Origin: Flaccisagitta enflata
Lineage: Eukaryota > Chaetognatha > Sagittoidea > Aphragmophora
Direction: 5' to 3'
NCBI GenBank assembly: GCA_965153355.1
Contig: OZ231128.1
Span: forward strand, 42,036,001-42,100,000
DNA: 64,000 bases
The notes beneath the pieces were generated by a model. It was given only the letters and a program-made list of their open reading frames with translations, was not told the DNA's origin and did not search any database. A program made the translations under genes and the position numbers. Below, in pieces: positions 10,870 to 21,109 of this stretch; position 1 is the first letter of the stretch, and each line of letters starts with the position of its first letter.

Positions 10870-12905
10870 ATGCCTCGAGACATGGATTGAGGCTAAGGCT
10901 TGGATTGATGCCTCAAGGCTTAGATTGACACCTCGAGGCTTAGATTGACACCTCGAGGCTGAAATTGACGCGGTGAGGCTGAGATTGACACCTCGAGGCA
11001 GAAATTCAAACCTCGAGGTGGAAATTCAAACCACGAGGCAGAAATTCAAACCTCGAGGCAGAAATTCAAACCTCGAGGCGGAAATTCAAACCTCGAGGCG
11101 GAAATTCAAACCTCGAGGCGGAAATTCAAACCTCGAGGCGGAAATTCAAACCTCGAGGCGGAAATTCAAACCTCGAGGCGGAAATTCAAACCTCGAGGCG
11201 GAAATTCAAACCTCGAGGTGGAAATTCAAACCTCGAGGCGGAAATTCAAACCTCGAGGCGGAAATTCAAACCTCAAGGCGGAAATTCAAACCTCGAGGCG
11301 GAAATTCAAACCTCGAGGCGGAAATTCAAACCTCGAGGCGGAAATTCAAACCTCGAGGCGGAAATTCAAACCTCCAAGCGGAAATTCAAACCTCGAGGCG
11401 GAAATTCAAACCTCCAAGCGGAAATTCAAACCTCCAAGCGGAAATTCAAACCTCCAAGCGGAAATTCAAACCTCCAAGCGGAAATTCAAACCTCCAAGCG
11501 GAAATTCACACCTCCAAGCGGAAATTCAAACCTCCAAGCGGAAATTCAAACCTCCAGGCGGAAATTCAAACCTCGAGGCGGAAATTCAAACCTCGAGGCG
11601 GAAATTCAAACCTCGAGGCGGAAATTCAAACCTCGAGGCGGAAATTCAAACCTCGAGGCGGAAATTCAAACCTCGAGGCGGAAATTCAAACCTCGAGGCG
11701 GAAATTCAAACCTCGAGGCGGAAATTCAAACCTCGAGGCGGAAATTCAAACCTCGAGGCGGAAATTCAAACCTCGAGGCGGAAATTCAAACCTCGAGGCG
11801 GAAATTCAAACCTCGAGGCGGAAATTCAAACCTCGAGGCGGAAATTCAAACCTCGAGGGGGAAATGCAACCCGGAGGCGGAAATTCAAACCTCGAGGCGG
11901 AAATTCAAACCTCGAGGCGGAAATTCAAACCTCGAGGCGGAAATTCAAACCTCGAGGCGGAAATTCAAACCTCGAGGCGGAAATTCAAACCTCCAGGCGG
12001 AAATTCAAACCTCCAGGCGGGAATTCAAACCTCCAGGCGGGAATTCAAACCTCGAGGCGGAAATTCAAACCTCCAGGCGGAAATTCAAACCTCCAGGCGG
12101 GAATTCAAACCTCGAGGCGGAAATTCAAACCTCCAAGCGGAAATTCAAACCTAGCGGAAATTCAAACCTCCTAGCGGAAATTCAAAACTCCAAGCGGAAA
12201 TTCAAACCTCCAAGCGGAAATTCAAACCTCCAAGCGGAAATTCAAACCTCCAAGCGGAAATTCAAACCTCCAAGCGGAAATTCAAACCCCCCAGTGGAAA
12301 TTTGAACCTCCCAGCGGAAATTTGAACCTCCTAGAGGATATTTGAACCTCCTAGAGGATATTTGAACCTCCTAGGGGATATTTGAACCTCCTAGAGAATA
12401 TTTGAACCTCCTAGAGGATATTTGAACCTCCTAGAGGATATTTGAACCTCCTAGAGGATATTTGAACCTTCTAGAGGATATTTGAACCTCCTAGAGGCTA
12501 TTTGAACCTCCTGGAGGATATTTGAACCTCCTGGAGGATATTTGAACCTCCTGGAGGATATTTGAACCTCCTAGAGGATATTTGAACCTCCTAGCAGATG
12601 TTTGAACCTCCTAGCAGATGTTTGAACCTTTCAGCGGATATTTGAATCTCCCAGTGGATGTTTGAACCTCCAAGCGGATATTTGAGCTTCAAAGTGAAAT
12701 TTGAACCTCAAAGCGGAAATTTGAACCTCAAGGAAATTCAAACCTCAAAGCGGAAATTCAGACCTCCAGCGGAAGGTCAAACTTCCAAATGGAAATTTAA
12801 ACCTTCAAGCGGAAATTTGAACATCTTTGCAAAAATCTGAACCTGAAGTGGAATTTTGAACCTTGAAGCGGAAATTTGAACCTCAATGCCGAAATTTGAA
12901 CCTCC
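10870..12905 (+). repeat. 2-kb array of 20-bp units (GCGGAAATTCAAACCTCGAG) with variant sub-arrays
   Basis: The core from 11030 to 12000 is nearly perfect. From about 11370 a CTCCAAGCGG variant forms its own block, it returns at 12140-12290, and from 12300 a third variant (CTAGAGGATATTTGAACCTC) forms a block to about 12600 before decaying. The left edge (10870-10990) is a diverged GAGGCTTAGATTGACACCTC version. Long plus-strand ORFs across it are satellite artefacts: 20 bp is not a multiple of 3, so the peptide repeat is 20 residues per 60 bp. Confidence 0.97.
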
Positions 12906-13268
12906 AAATTCTAGCCATTAGGTAAAGATTTAAGGACAATTTAGGTGGAATTTAAGCATGAGGGAAGACAATCTAAGCATAGGTTATTGGCCTTATAGCG
13001 AGGCAAGAGAAAAAACACAGCAAGGGCAAGGAATAAGCAGTGAGAAGGAACAGCAGAAGGGAAAGAAAAGGAAGTGGGAATCTATGGGCAAAGGGGTATC
13101 AAAATGAGTGGGGAATGAAGAGAGGTAGAATCAAGGGCAAGTGGTTAACTCTAAACAAGAGACAATGGGACTACAGGAGAAAGGGGAGTCGGGAAGGTGA
13201 AATCAGGGAAGGGGAAGCAAGGGAGGGGGGACGTGGGACAACCAAGGTGAGAGGGGGGGATCAGGGAA
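12906..13268 (+). repeat. Purine-rich decayed satellite remnant
   Basis: AGGGGAA-type purine-rich sequence resembling the edge of the 3.5-10.7 kb array. No gene is supported; the small open frame here has the same low-complexity composition. Confidence 0.5.
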
Positions 13269-13772
13269 GCAGCCCTTAAGGGGACACAGTCCTGCAGAAC
13301 AGAAGGAAATCTGTCTGGGCATCCGTCCATCCATCTATCCTCTTATCGGTAAAGGATTCCATAGTAAGGAAAAATGATAAAAAATAAAAGATGCAAAATT
13401 CCCATTGAATAACACATGATCGAAAAATGCTGCAAATAACTCAATAATCAACATGGAAAATTGACCAAAAAACATAAAAAATGTTAATTCCTATTGAATA
13501 ATATGGAAAAACTGACGAAAAATGAAATAACGCAAAATTCCCTCTGAATAACATGGAAAATTGACAAAAAAAAACATAAGATGCCAAATCACCATTGAAT
13601 TATATGGAAATAAACAAAAATTGAAAGAAATGCGAAATTTCCAAACAATATCATGGAAATGTGACGACAATAAAAATGAATAGGCCACAAAAAAAGAAAA
13701 AAAAAACAAGGGGGAAAAGACGCACAGATATATAGACAGATTCCCCATGATTCCCTTCAGAGCCGCTACCCT
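13269..13772. mobile_element. GCR element 1 (inverted ends around an AT-rich ~45-bp repeat)
   Basis: The left end has GCAGCCCTTAAGGGGACA, then TCCTGCAGAACAG and ATCTGTC; the right end carries the complement (GACAGATTCCCC, CTTCAGAGCCGCTACCC). Between them lies a diverged ~45-50-bp repeat with the recurring motif CATTGAATAACATGGAAA (13360-13690). A similar AT-rich repeat is seen at 43.98 kb and 63.77-63.97 kb. It belongs to the family whose other copies carry CTCAGGCCTCAAATC-type minisatellites. Confidence 0.7.
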
Positions 13773-13865
13773 AAAGGGCAAAAGAGGAAAATGTGCTTGG
13801 AAGAAACAAAATAGTATCTTTAAATTGTAACTGGGTCGACTCATGAAAAGACACTTCTATAGCTA

Positions 13866-14016
13866 TTTTTAGTTGCGGACACGCAACTATAAGAGGCTTT
13901 GTCTGTCCGTCTGTCAGTCCGTTTGTTGGTCTGTCAGCACGAGTCAAATAGTGGGAAAACGCATTTCCACCCCTGCCCACCCGTCTGCAACTGGTGGCCG
14001 TGTATCCGTCCTTGTT
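13866..14016 (-). mobile_element. PL element copy 2 (class AGTTGCGGAC)
   Basis: Complete, reverse-oriented, 151 bp. The 3' hairpin with TAAAA lies at 13866-13888, a GTCC/GTCT core follows, and the 5' arm (AGTTGCAGAC on the element strand) and AACAAGG start lie at 13985-14016. Confidence 0.85.
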
Positions 14017-14336
14017 AGCCTATAAACGGAAGTCAGTGACTCTTTGTAGAAGCATCAAAACAATAAATATTTCGAATATTTGATGAACTCAAGCTATTTG
14101 AATAGAAGCACTGAACGCCGTTGAACACGACATACTGGAGCAGATGATGAGAATAATTCGCGACAAAAAGAAGACTAGGAAATGAGGCTGTTCCCATGAT
14201 CACACAGTTGCTGTTGTTGTTGTTGTTGTTGTTTCCCCAAAGCATCTTTTTTGGCAGAAATTCTCTCAGTCTTCATGGTTGAATGACAAGACGATGCAGG
14301 GAAATTGAGGAGTAGAGAAAAAAGGCGGGGTGGAAG

Positions 14337-14477
14337 ATGATGAAGATGGCGATAGCGGTGAAGAAGGGGAAGTCGAAGGAAGAGGAGGTGGAGGAGGAGG
14401 AGGTGGAGGTCACGGCCACCGCGCCAAAGCGCGGACCCAATCAGGAGTGGCTTGAGGACGGGCGCAGGAGACCATAG
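14337..14477 (+). CDS. Possible first exon or small pseudogene encoding a Lys/Glu-rich N-terminus
   Basis: The ATG at 14337 is followed by 45 codons with the segments AVKKGKSKEEEVEEEEVEV and APKRGPNQEWLEDGRRRP, then TAG. The start has purines at -3. The frame stays open for 75 further codons past the TAG (to 14705), with charged, Gly-rich, hydrophilic sequence including GGGGGGGKRSQG. Both halves read like a nuclear low-complexity protein. Either the TAG is a real disabling stop or an intron boundary I cannot place hides it. GAG/GGC-rich DNA makes such frames easy by chance. I recognise no family. Confidence 0.25.
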   Translation: MMKMAIAVKKGKSKEEEVEEEEVEVTATAPKRGPNQEWLEDGRRRP

Positions 14478-15295
14478 ATTGTGGACCCAGGCAAGAGTGG
14501 AAGACAAGGAGAGCGGGAGGGCGACGGAGATGTAGATGAAGATGGAGGCGGCGGCGGCGGCGGAAAAAGATCACAAGGAGCAGGTGGAGGAGGCTGGGGG
14601 GGAAACGAAAGGGAATTTGAAAAAAGAAAGTCACAAAATAGTAAAATTCCCACGTTTTCGATCTTTGAAATTGGAAGAGAAAATCAGAAGGAACATGATT
14701 ATTAAATAAAAGAAGAATACATTGAAGTTTGAACCATATCAGTTAACAGAACCATAACAGTTAACAGTCTTTCAATCAATTTATTTTGTTTTAAATTTTA
14801 AGAGGCATTTTGAATTGATAAAAAGGGGAATAGATCAGAGTAAGAAAAATGGGTAAAAAGACGATGGGCAGGAGAGAATTGTCTCCCTAACTTCACCTGA
14901 AATTTGAGCTCACTGCAACGAAAAGTCGCGGAGATACGGGGTGTTTCACATCAAATGAAATATAAGAGAATGATGTTATTCTACTTCTAAAAATTACAAA
15001 ATAATTCTGAGAAAAAAAATCAAAGAGCTCTTAAGCTCCAGTTTTTTCTGTGAAAAAATCATTGGTTTAAGTTGAATAGTTTGGCCACTATAATGATTTG
15101 AAGTAAAATGAATCTTTACAGCCAATGTCTTTTTTATCTGGAATGTTTTATTTAAATTGTTCTCATTTCGGATCGGTTTGAGCTAAAGATCCCAGATTGG
15201 TCTCAAATTAAAGATATTTAAATTTTCTTTTATTTGAGTCCAATTTGGCATCTTTTCTTAAAATCTATATTGTGGCCAAACTATTTGACACTATC

Positions 15296-16206
15296 AGACC
15301 ATCAGACCCAGCTACTCCATCAGACCCAGCTACTCCATCAGACCCGGCTACTCGATCAGACCCGGCTACTCGATCAGACCCGGCTACTCGATCAGACCCG
15401 GCTACTCGATCAGACCCGGCTACTCGATCAGACCCGGCTACTCGATCAGACCCGGCTACTCGATCAGACCCGGCTACTCGATCAGACCCGGCTACTCGAT
15501 CAGACCCGGCTACTCGATCAGACCCGGCTACTCGAACAGACCCGGCTACTCGATCAGACCCGGCTACTCGATCAGACCCGGCTACTCGATCAGACCTGCT
15601 GCCCGATCAGACCTGCCACTCGATCAGACCCGCTACTCGATCAGACCGGCTACATCAGACCCGGCTACTCGATCAGACCCGGCTACTCGATCAGACCCGG
15701 CTCGATCAGACCCGGCTACTCGATCAGACCCATTGATCAGACCCACACTCGATCAGACCCGGCCACTCATCAGACCCGGCTACTCGATCAGACCTGGCTA
15801 CTCGATCAGACCCGGCTACTCGACAGACCGGCCACTGACCAGACTCGGCTCTCGATCAGACCGCTACTCGATCAGACCCGGCTACTCGATCAGACCCGGC
15901 TACTCGATCAGACCCGGCTACTCGATCAGACCCGGCTACTCGATCAGACCCGGCTACTCGATCAGACCCAGCTACTCGATCAGACCCGGCTACTCGATCA
16001 GACCCAGCTACTCGATCAGACCCAGCTACTCGATCAGACCCAGCTACTCGATCAGACCCAGCTACTCGATCAGACCCAGCTACTCGATTAGACCCAGCTA
16101 CTCGATCAGACCCCGCTACTCGATCAGACCCAGCTACTCGATCAGACCCGGCTACTCGATCAGACCCGGCTACTCGATCAGACCCGGCTACTTGATCAGA
16201 CCCCGC
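15296..16206 (+). repeat. 18-bp minisatellite (GATCAGACCCGGCTACTC)
   Basis: About 50 units, near-perfect at the left, scrambled around 15590-15860, then a second block with the CCAGCTACTC variant. The same unit in reverse complement, in a second element of the same chassis, fills 30676-31182. Open frames across it are artefacts, open in several frames because the unit has no stop. Confidence 0.97.
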
Positions 16207-16420
16207 TAACCTGGAAGTCTATGATAACATACCTGCAAATAAAACAATGAAAAATGATAACTACAAAAATTTTCAAAACAAATTTTCAAAAAAAAAATTT
16301 CAAAAAAAAAAAATTTCAAAAAATTTTTCAAAAAAATTTTTCAAAAAAAATTTTTTTTTCAAAAAAATAAAATTAAAAAAAAATTCAGAAAAAAATTTTT
16401 CAAATTTTTTTTTAAGTCTA

Positions 16421-16970
16421 GGAAATAATGTTACCAGACTAGATACATCATAAATACCCTTATATTTCCTTAACCAATACTCAGAATTTACTGAAATCTT
16501 GCAGGGGAGATTTAATTGATGCAATGAACAAGTTTGAACAACATTGGTGAACCTTTACTACCCTTCCCCTATGTAAATTGCACAAGTCCAGGAATAAATA
16601 TTACTAGCAAAATACCCTTATATCTTCTAAACCAATGCTCAAAATCATCAGAAATCTTGCAGGGGAGCTTTAATTGATGCAATGACCCTTCACAGCAAGT
16701 TTGAACAACATTGGTGAACCTTTACTACCCTTCCTTTATGTAAATTGCACAAGTCCAGGAATTAATATTACTACAAAAATAATAGGCAAAGGGTATTGAA
16801 TGTTTATGAATGTTGTTGAAAGTTGGTACACAGGTTAGTAATGCCCTAAAAATAACACTGACCAAGTTTCATCAACATCTGAGTACTGGTTCTCAAGTTT
16901 TCGAGGGATGACACAACAAACAACAACGACTCACTACACGAACGAAATTTTCAAGGCTATGTTATAGACC
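16421..16970 (+). repeat. ~167-bp tandem unit x2 plus conserved tail
   Basis: Two units, each with AAATACCCTTATAT, AATCTTGCAGGGGAG, TTAATTGATGCAATGA and TTGGTGAACCTTTACTACCC. They are followed by TTGAAAGTTGGTACACAGG and the tail. They match 29085-29620 in reverse complement closely and 1528-2200 more distantly. Confidence 0.85.
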
Positions 16971-17124
16971 ACATCCAGAAATAACTTGATGTGACAAAAA
17001 AATCGGAGCTTAAGAGTTCTTTAAATCTTTTTTTCAGAATTGTTTTATCATTTCTAGAAGCAGAATAACATCATTTTCTTATATTTCATTTGATGTGAAA
17101 CACCCTGTATCAACGTTTCCTTGT

Positions 17125-17888
17125 CGGAGCAAAATCAGCAAAATTTGCGTCTTGGCCATTTTTGAACTTGCATAAAATTTCATTTTTTCTTTCAGATACC
17201 TCCATTTTAGCTGAAGTTACTCAAGATTAACCATATATTCATATTTCAAAATTTTGAACTTGTCAGTCAAGCTGTTTCAGAATTATGATGGTCCAAAGTT
17301 TCAGATAACGCTAATTTTTAGTCGCGTGCACGCGACTCTACAACCCGCTTTGTCTGGCGTTTGGTCTGTCGGTTGGTCGGTCGGTCGTACTTTACTTTTC
17401 TTATGATTTTAATTCTTTGACCTCACTGCTCCTGCCCAAATGGTCTGGTGACCTCAAATATGGCCGGGCCCCTGCCCACCCACACGCGACTTCGGTAGCC
17501 GTGTATCCGGTCTTGTTCCACAAATACTGGGGGGGGGGGGGAATAGCAAAAAATTTTCAAAAAAAAGTTTTCAAAGGGGGTCAAAACAATTGGAAATTAT
17601 CTAATTCGCCCAGATCCAAAACCCTGAAATAAATTTTTGTTTTCAATTCTTTTTTTAAATTTTCATAGTAGTTTTTGTTGAAAGATTGGCATTATTTCAA
17701 ACTTTGGACCATCATAATTCTATAAGGGCTTGAGCGACAAATGTGAAAATTTGGAGTATGAACATATGCTTAATCTTGAGTAACTTCAGCCAAAATGGAG
17801 GTATGTAAAAGAGAAAACGGAATTCTATGATTACGCAAGCTCAAAAATGGTCCAGAAGCAAAATTTGCTAATTTTGCTGTGACAAAGT
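17125..17888. mobile_element. Foldback element split by a PL insertion
   Basis: The arms 17125-17312 and 17690-17888 are inverted repeats. They share GATACCTCCATTTTAGCTGA, AACTTCAGCCAAAATGG and the TTTGGACCATCATAATTCT motif. The loop contains PL copy 3 plus a G-homopolymer/A-rich filler (17518-17690). It is therefore older than the PL insertion. Confidence 0.7.
17315..17517 (-). mobile_element. PL element copy 3 (class GTCGCGTGC)
   Basis: Complete 203-bp reverse copy: the TTTTTAGTCGCGTGCACGCG palindrome end on the left, a GGTCGGTCGGTCG core, a pair of CTGCCCA boxes, and the GTGTATCCGGTCTTGTT end on the right. Confidence 0.9.
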
Positions 17889-18400
17889 AACCTTAAATAT
17901 TAATATCTCCGCGACCGTTGGTCGCAATGAGCTAAAATTTTAGGCGGAGTTCGGGTAGATAACAGGTAACCAATTCACCAAAAATGAAGATGATCGGATG
18001 ACAGAAACAGTTTTCATTCAACCTCAAAAAAATAGGTCATTTTCGCAATTTTTGAGAAAAAAAAATTATCTAAGAGGGCTAGTACACACATGATCTTTTT
18101 GGCGGTTACGGCGAAGTAGTTTTTTAAGCGCAAAATAATCCAGTGACGGAAAGGTCATGATTTTCTGTTTTACCTAAGCCTTTTTAACTTCGGTTAATGC
18201 AAAATTTAGGTAGAATTCCTTTGCTAGATTTCTTTCAGCCTCTTATTCAATTTCGTGGATCTGTCGAGTGTGAGTACAAAATCTTATTTAGAAACTCTTA
18301 ATTTGTTATTAATCACATAGTAAAGAAAAACAATTGGCAGAATTTTTTATTTGAAAAAAATTGGATCGAATTAGTTATAATTGCTCGTGTGGGGTAGCGA

Positions 18401-18453
18401 GGGGTGGGGGGGGTGGGGGGGGGGGAAACCCACCCCCCCCCCACCCCTCCCAC
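18401..18453. other. Poly-G/poly-C palindrome (potential cruciform or G-quadruplex)
   Basis: A G run with two T interruptions (18401-18425) is followed by AAA and an almost complementary C run (18429-18453), giving a stem of about 20 G:C pairs with a 3-nt loop. It is an extreme secondary-structure site, and its length is likely to be unstable or mis-assembled. Confidence 0.85.
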
Positions 18454-18542
18454 TCCTCGGTTGAATTTCCCCACCCCTTGCATCAACAGACTACCCCTAA
18501 TTTCATTTGCCCACCCCACGATGTTATCTCAATTAATCTCTT

Positions 18543-18668
18543 ACCCCTACCCCTCGATCCACCCTTACCCCTCAATCCACCCTTACCCCTCGATCCACCC
18601 TTACCCCTCGATCCACCCTTACCCCTCGATCCACCCTTACCCCTCGATCCACCCTTACCCCTCGATCG
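18543..18668 (+). repeat. 18-bp minisatellite (CCCCTCGATCCACCCTTA)
   Basis: Seven units, near-perfect, just downstream of the 3' end of the PC4-like gene (minus strand). Confidence 0.95.
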
Positions 18669-18752
18669 ACCCGACAATCTAGAAATCGATCATCCATTCA
18701 TCTACCGTCATTCAACGTAGAATCACAGCTTATATATCTCACCATTTGATTG

Positions 18753-21109
18753 CTAATTGCTTTTCCTTTGTCGTCTTGAAGACTTCATTTGTGCCTCCAC
18801 CACCTTGATTCGACGATCGATGTAGTCGACGGCTTTTACGAGTTTCCGCCAGGAATCCAATTTGAGAATGATCCCACGCTCTCCTTTGAATTTCTTGTTC
18901 ACATCGAGGTAACACTTCCGTAGATCAATTTCGTCGGTGAGCTGAACAGGAAATGAGCAAATGTCAAAATCTATCATCAGCAAAGTGAACGAGTGTCTGT
19001 GGCAAAGTGAGACAGTAATCCTTAAACTAACACAGCCACTAATCCTAAACCGAACACAGACCCTAACCCTAAACCCAACAGAGCCCCTAACCCTAAACCC
19101 AACTGAGCCCCTAACCCTAAACCAAACACGGCCCCTATCCATAAACCCAACAGTCCCTAACCCTAAATCCAACAGCCCCTTACCCTAAACCCAACACAGC
19201 CCTTAACCCTAAACCCAACAAAGCCCTTAGCCCTAAACCCAACAAAGCCCCTAACCCTAAACCCAACCCTAAACTCAACACAGCCCCTAACCCTAAAACC
19301 AACAGAGCCCCTAACCCTAAACCCAACACAGCCCCTAAACCCAACACAGCCCCTAAACCCAACACAGCCCCTAACCCTAAACCCAACACAGCCCCTAGCC
19401 CTAAATCCAACACAGCCCCATACCCTAAATAAGCCCCTAACTTTAAACCCAACACAGCCCCTAACCTTAAACCCAACACAACCCCTAACCCTAAACCCAA
19501 CACAATCCCTGACCCTAAACTGGACCTAATTTCATCTATATAGTCATTAAGAGATTTCGAGATGAACTTGATTGCACACTTAAAGAGAATCAACACTTTC
19601 GTCTTTCCTTTGCCTAACCTTGTTTCTCACAAGACGTTTCGAAAGAATGCAGTACTTGTTTCCTCCTAATGCGACTCTCCCTTGTGTGTCCAACGTTTCT
19701 CCTTTGCAGTTCGCGTTGCTCGACTGTGAAAACAAATAATCTTGAGTTAAAATACCGTTAAAAATCGCGAGGGTGAGATAGGCCAGATACACTGCCACCA
19801 GTTGCGGACGGGCGCGTTTTCCCACTCCTTGACTTGATCATTATGGACCGACGGACGGATAGACGGATGAACGGACCGACAGACAGACAGACAGACAGAC
19901 TGACAGATGGACGGACAAAGCCTCTTATAGAGTTGGGTGTCCTCAACTAAAAAGGCGCATTTTCATATCAGCACTCCCACAAGATGGTTGGACGACAGCA
20001 GATAACTTCGTAAATCGCGAGATCGCGTTTTAAACAAATAAAAGGCCGGATACACAGCCAATAAGCAGTCGCTTGCAGGTGGGCAGGGCCAGTGATGCGG
20101 GTGGGCAGGGGCAGTGATGCGGGTGGGCAGGGGCATTATGAGGAAGGGCGGGGGCTGTACTGCGACTGGGCAGGGGCGGCAGTGATCAAAAATCGCTTTT
20201 TCGGCCAATTTCGCATCATCAAAATTTTCGCGTTACGGATCTTCCTTCCTTCCTTCGTACTATCTTCGCCATAAGAAACGCGACACTTTCTATCTACAAT
20301 ATCTTGCCTTCTAAAAAAGCTAGATACTTTAAAAAAAAAAACTAACCTTCTTCAAAAGATCTACAAAATGAGTTCAATCTGGTGACTGTATCTTAAAGCG
20401 TTTAGAAATGGCAAGCAGAAGAAAGAAAACAATCATATTCAGACTTGATAAAAGATTGTAAGAAAAAAAAAGATTAAAATTGATATAACTTTAACTTTTG
20501 TTTTCTTAGCTTCTAGAGAAGCTAAATACTTTTTCCAAAAAAGCAAATTAATCTACATCAAAAAATCTCAATCTGGGTTCTGTAGTTCAAGCTGTTTAGA
20601 AATAGCAAGCAAAAGAGTACACCTTAATTAAAAATCATTGGCTTGCAAAAATGTGGACAAATGAGAAGAGGTTCTCACCCCTGTTGATGAAGAAATGCGA
20701 TACAAATTCCATTCTAGATCCACAGTCTTGTGTATTTTTTATAAGAATAACTTATTTGACTTCCAAACTCTCTCAGTTACTGAATTTTGTCAGAGTATGG
20801 TCAATAAATTTTATCTTTGCCAGGGTGTCGCGTTTCTTTTGGCGAAGATAGTAGATACACAGCCTTATATAGAGTCGCTTGCAAGCGACAAAAAATATGC
20901 GGACTACAATTTCATAAAATACTAAGTTCTTCAGGTATAATCAAAATGTCCTACTTTGCACTAACCAGATCAAGACCTCTCCGAAGCATTTTCCAATTTT
21001 TCTGTTCCGTTGATGCCGTTTTGAAGAGTGCAGCATCAGCGTAACTTCTCCATCCTTCGGGATTATAGAAGGTCGCGACATCAGCTAGAATTTGCTCGAA
21101 TGGATCCAT
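18753..21109 (-). CDS. PC4/SUB1-like transcriptional coactivator, three exons (CDS 21109-20966, 19723-19619, 18941-18753)
   Basis: Joining three minus-strand exons, all phase 0, gives 145 codons and a TAG. Exon 1 (48 codons) starts at an ATG with G at -3 and +4, reads MDPFEQILADVATFYNPEGW and ends CTG|GTTAGT. Exon 2 (35 codons) follows TTTTCACAG, contains GRVALGGNKYCILSKRL and ends AAG|GTTAGG. Exon 3 (62 codons) follows TTTCCTGTTCAG and carries EIDLRKCYLD, FKGERGIILKLDSWRKL, VDYID and a basic tail. This matches the PC4 fold in order: the beta-strand before IDIREY-like EIDLRKCY, then GxxGIxL, then the conserved Trp, then the helix with ID. PC4 proteins bind single-stranded DNA and help activator-dependent RNA polymerase II transcription in the nucleus. 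The N-terminal 60 residues are unlike the Ser/Lys-rich tail of animal PC4. The introns are 1242 and 677 bp and filled with repeats. Splice sites and the assignment are by eye. Confidence 0.75.
19018..19520 (+). repeat. CCCTAAA-rich 24-bp minisatellite inside a PC4-gene intron
   Basis: Irregular units such as CCCCTAACCCTAAACCCAAC plus ACAG fill most of intron 2. They contain both CCCTAA and CCCTAAA, the plant/algal-type telomere heptamer, but are interleaved with CCAACACAG, so this is a minisatellite and not a true telomere tract. Confidence 0.9.
19779..19953 (+). mobile_element. PL element copy 4 (decayed), in PC4 intron 1
   Basis: The 5' arm AGTTGCGGAC, a (GACA)n/(ACGG)n core, and the 3' hairpin as GTTGGGTGTCCTCAACTAAAA with changes in both arms. 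The first bases (AACAAGG) are degraded. Confidence 0.8.
20034..20895 (+). mobile_element. PL element copy 5 (class AGTCGCTTGC), interrupted by TA element B1
   Basis: The 5' part (20034-20257) has AAGGCCGGATACACAGCC, arm AGTCGCTTGC and four GGGTGGGCAGGGG-type boxes. The 3' part (20852-20895) has CTTATATAGAGTCGCTTGCA then AGCGACAAAAAA. A 592-bp TA-flanked element sits between them. The 5' and 3' arms match each other although they differ from every other copy. Confidence 0.8.
20260..20851 (-). mobile_element. TA element B1 (TIR CTATCTTCGCCAWAAGAAAC)
   Basis: 592 bp, with inverted ends CTATCTTCGCC...GGCGAAGATAG and TA on both sides (20258-20259, 20852-20853). Its right half matches the left half of B2 (61888-62506) in reverse complement at high identity. 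Small ORFs containing SPLLMKKC and LLNFV-type peptides are shared by the two copies in shifted frames and are unlikely to be coding. Inserted in PL copy 5. Confidence 0.85.

Larger units (their letters stand above)
14938..17110. mobile_element. Chassis-C foldback element, copy 2
   Basis: The arms 14938-15040 and 17004-17110 are inverted copies sharing TTCACATCAAATGAAATATA, AATGATGTTATTCT and AAGAGCTCTTAAGCTCC (right arm diverged). The interior holds, in order, an 18-bp satellite (15296-16206), an A/T homopolymer zone (16255-16420), two ~167-bp tandem units (16421-16790) and the tail with TTGGTACACAGG, AAGTTTCATCAACATCTGAG and ACAACAACGACTCACTACACG. No coding is visible. It looks like a non-autonomous composite element. 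Confidence 0.65.

Noticed and set aside
10973-12174. 393- and 318-codon plus-strand ORFs of RKFKPRGGNSNLEAEIQTS repeats
   Set aside because: A 60-bp (3 x 20 bp) period in two frames simultaneously shows satellite artefact, not a repeat protein.
15296-16206. CRISPR array
   Set aside because: Units are contiguous 18-mers with no unique spacers and no cas genes; the genome is eukaryotic.
15234-16209. ORFs of LLDQTR, ATRSDP and YSIRPG repeats
   Set aside because: An 18-bp unit divisible by 3 with no stop in three frames; all three frames open across the same array.
18961-19520. True telomere
   Set aside because: CCCTAAA motifs are interleaved with CCAACACAG and lie inside an intron; no terminal structure or uniform heptamer run.
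20651-20925. Small ORFs conserved between B1 and B2 (SPLLMKKC, LSVTEFCQSMVNK)
   Set aside because: The conservation is nucleotide identity of a transposon; the peptides come from different frames, start inside the TIR region and lack any transposase motif.
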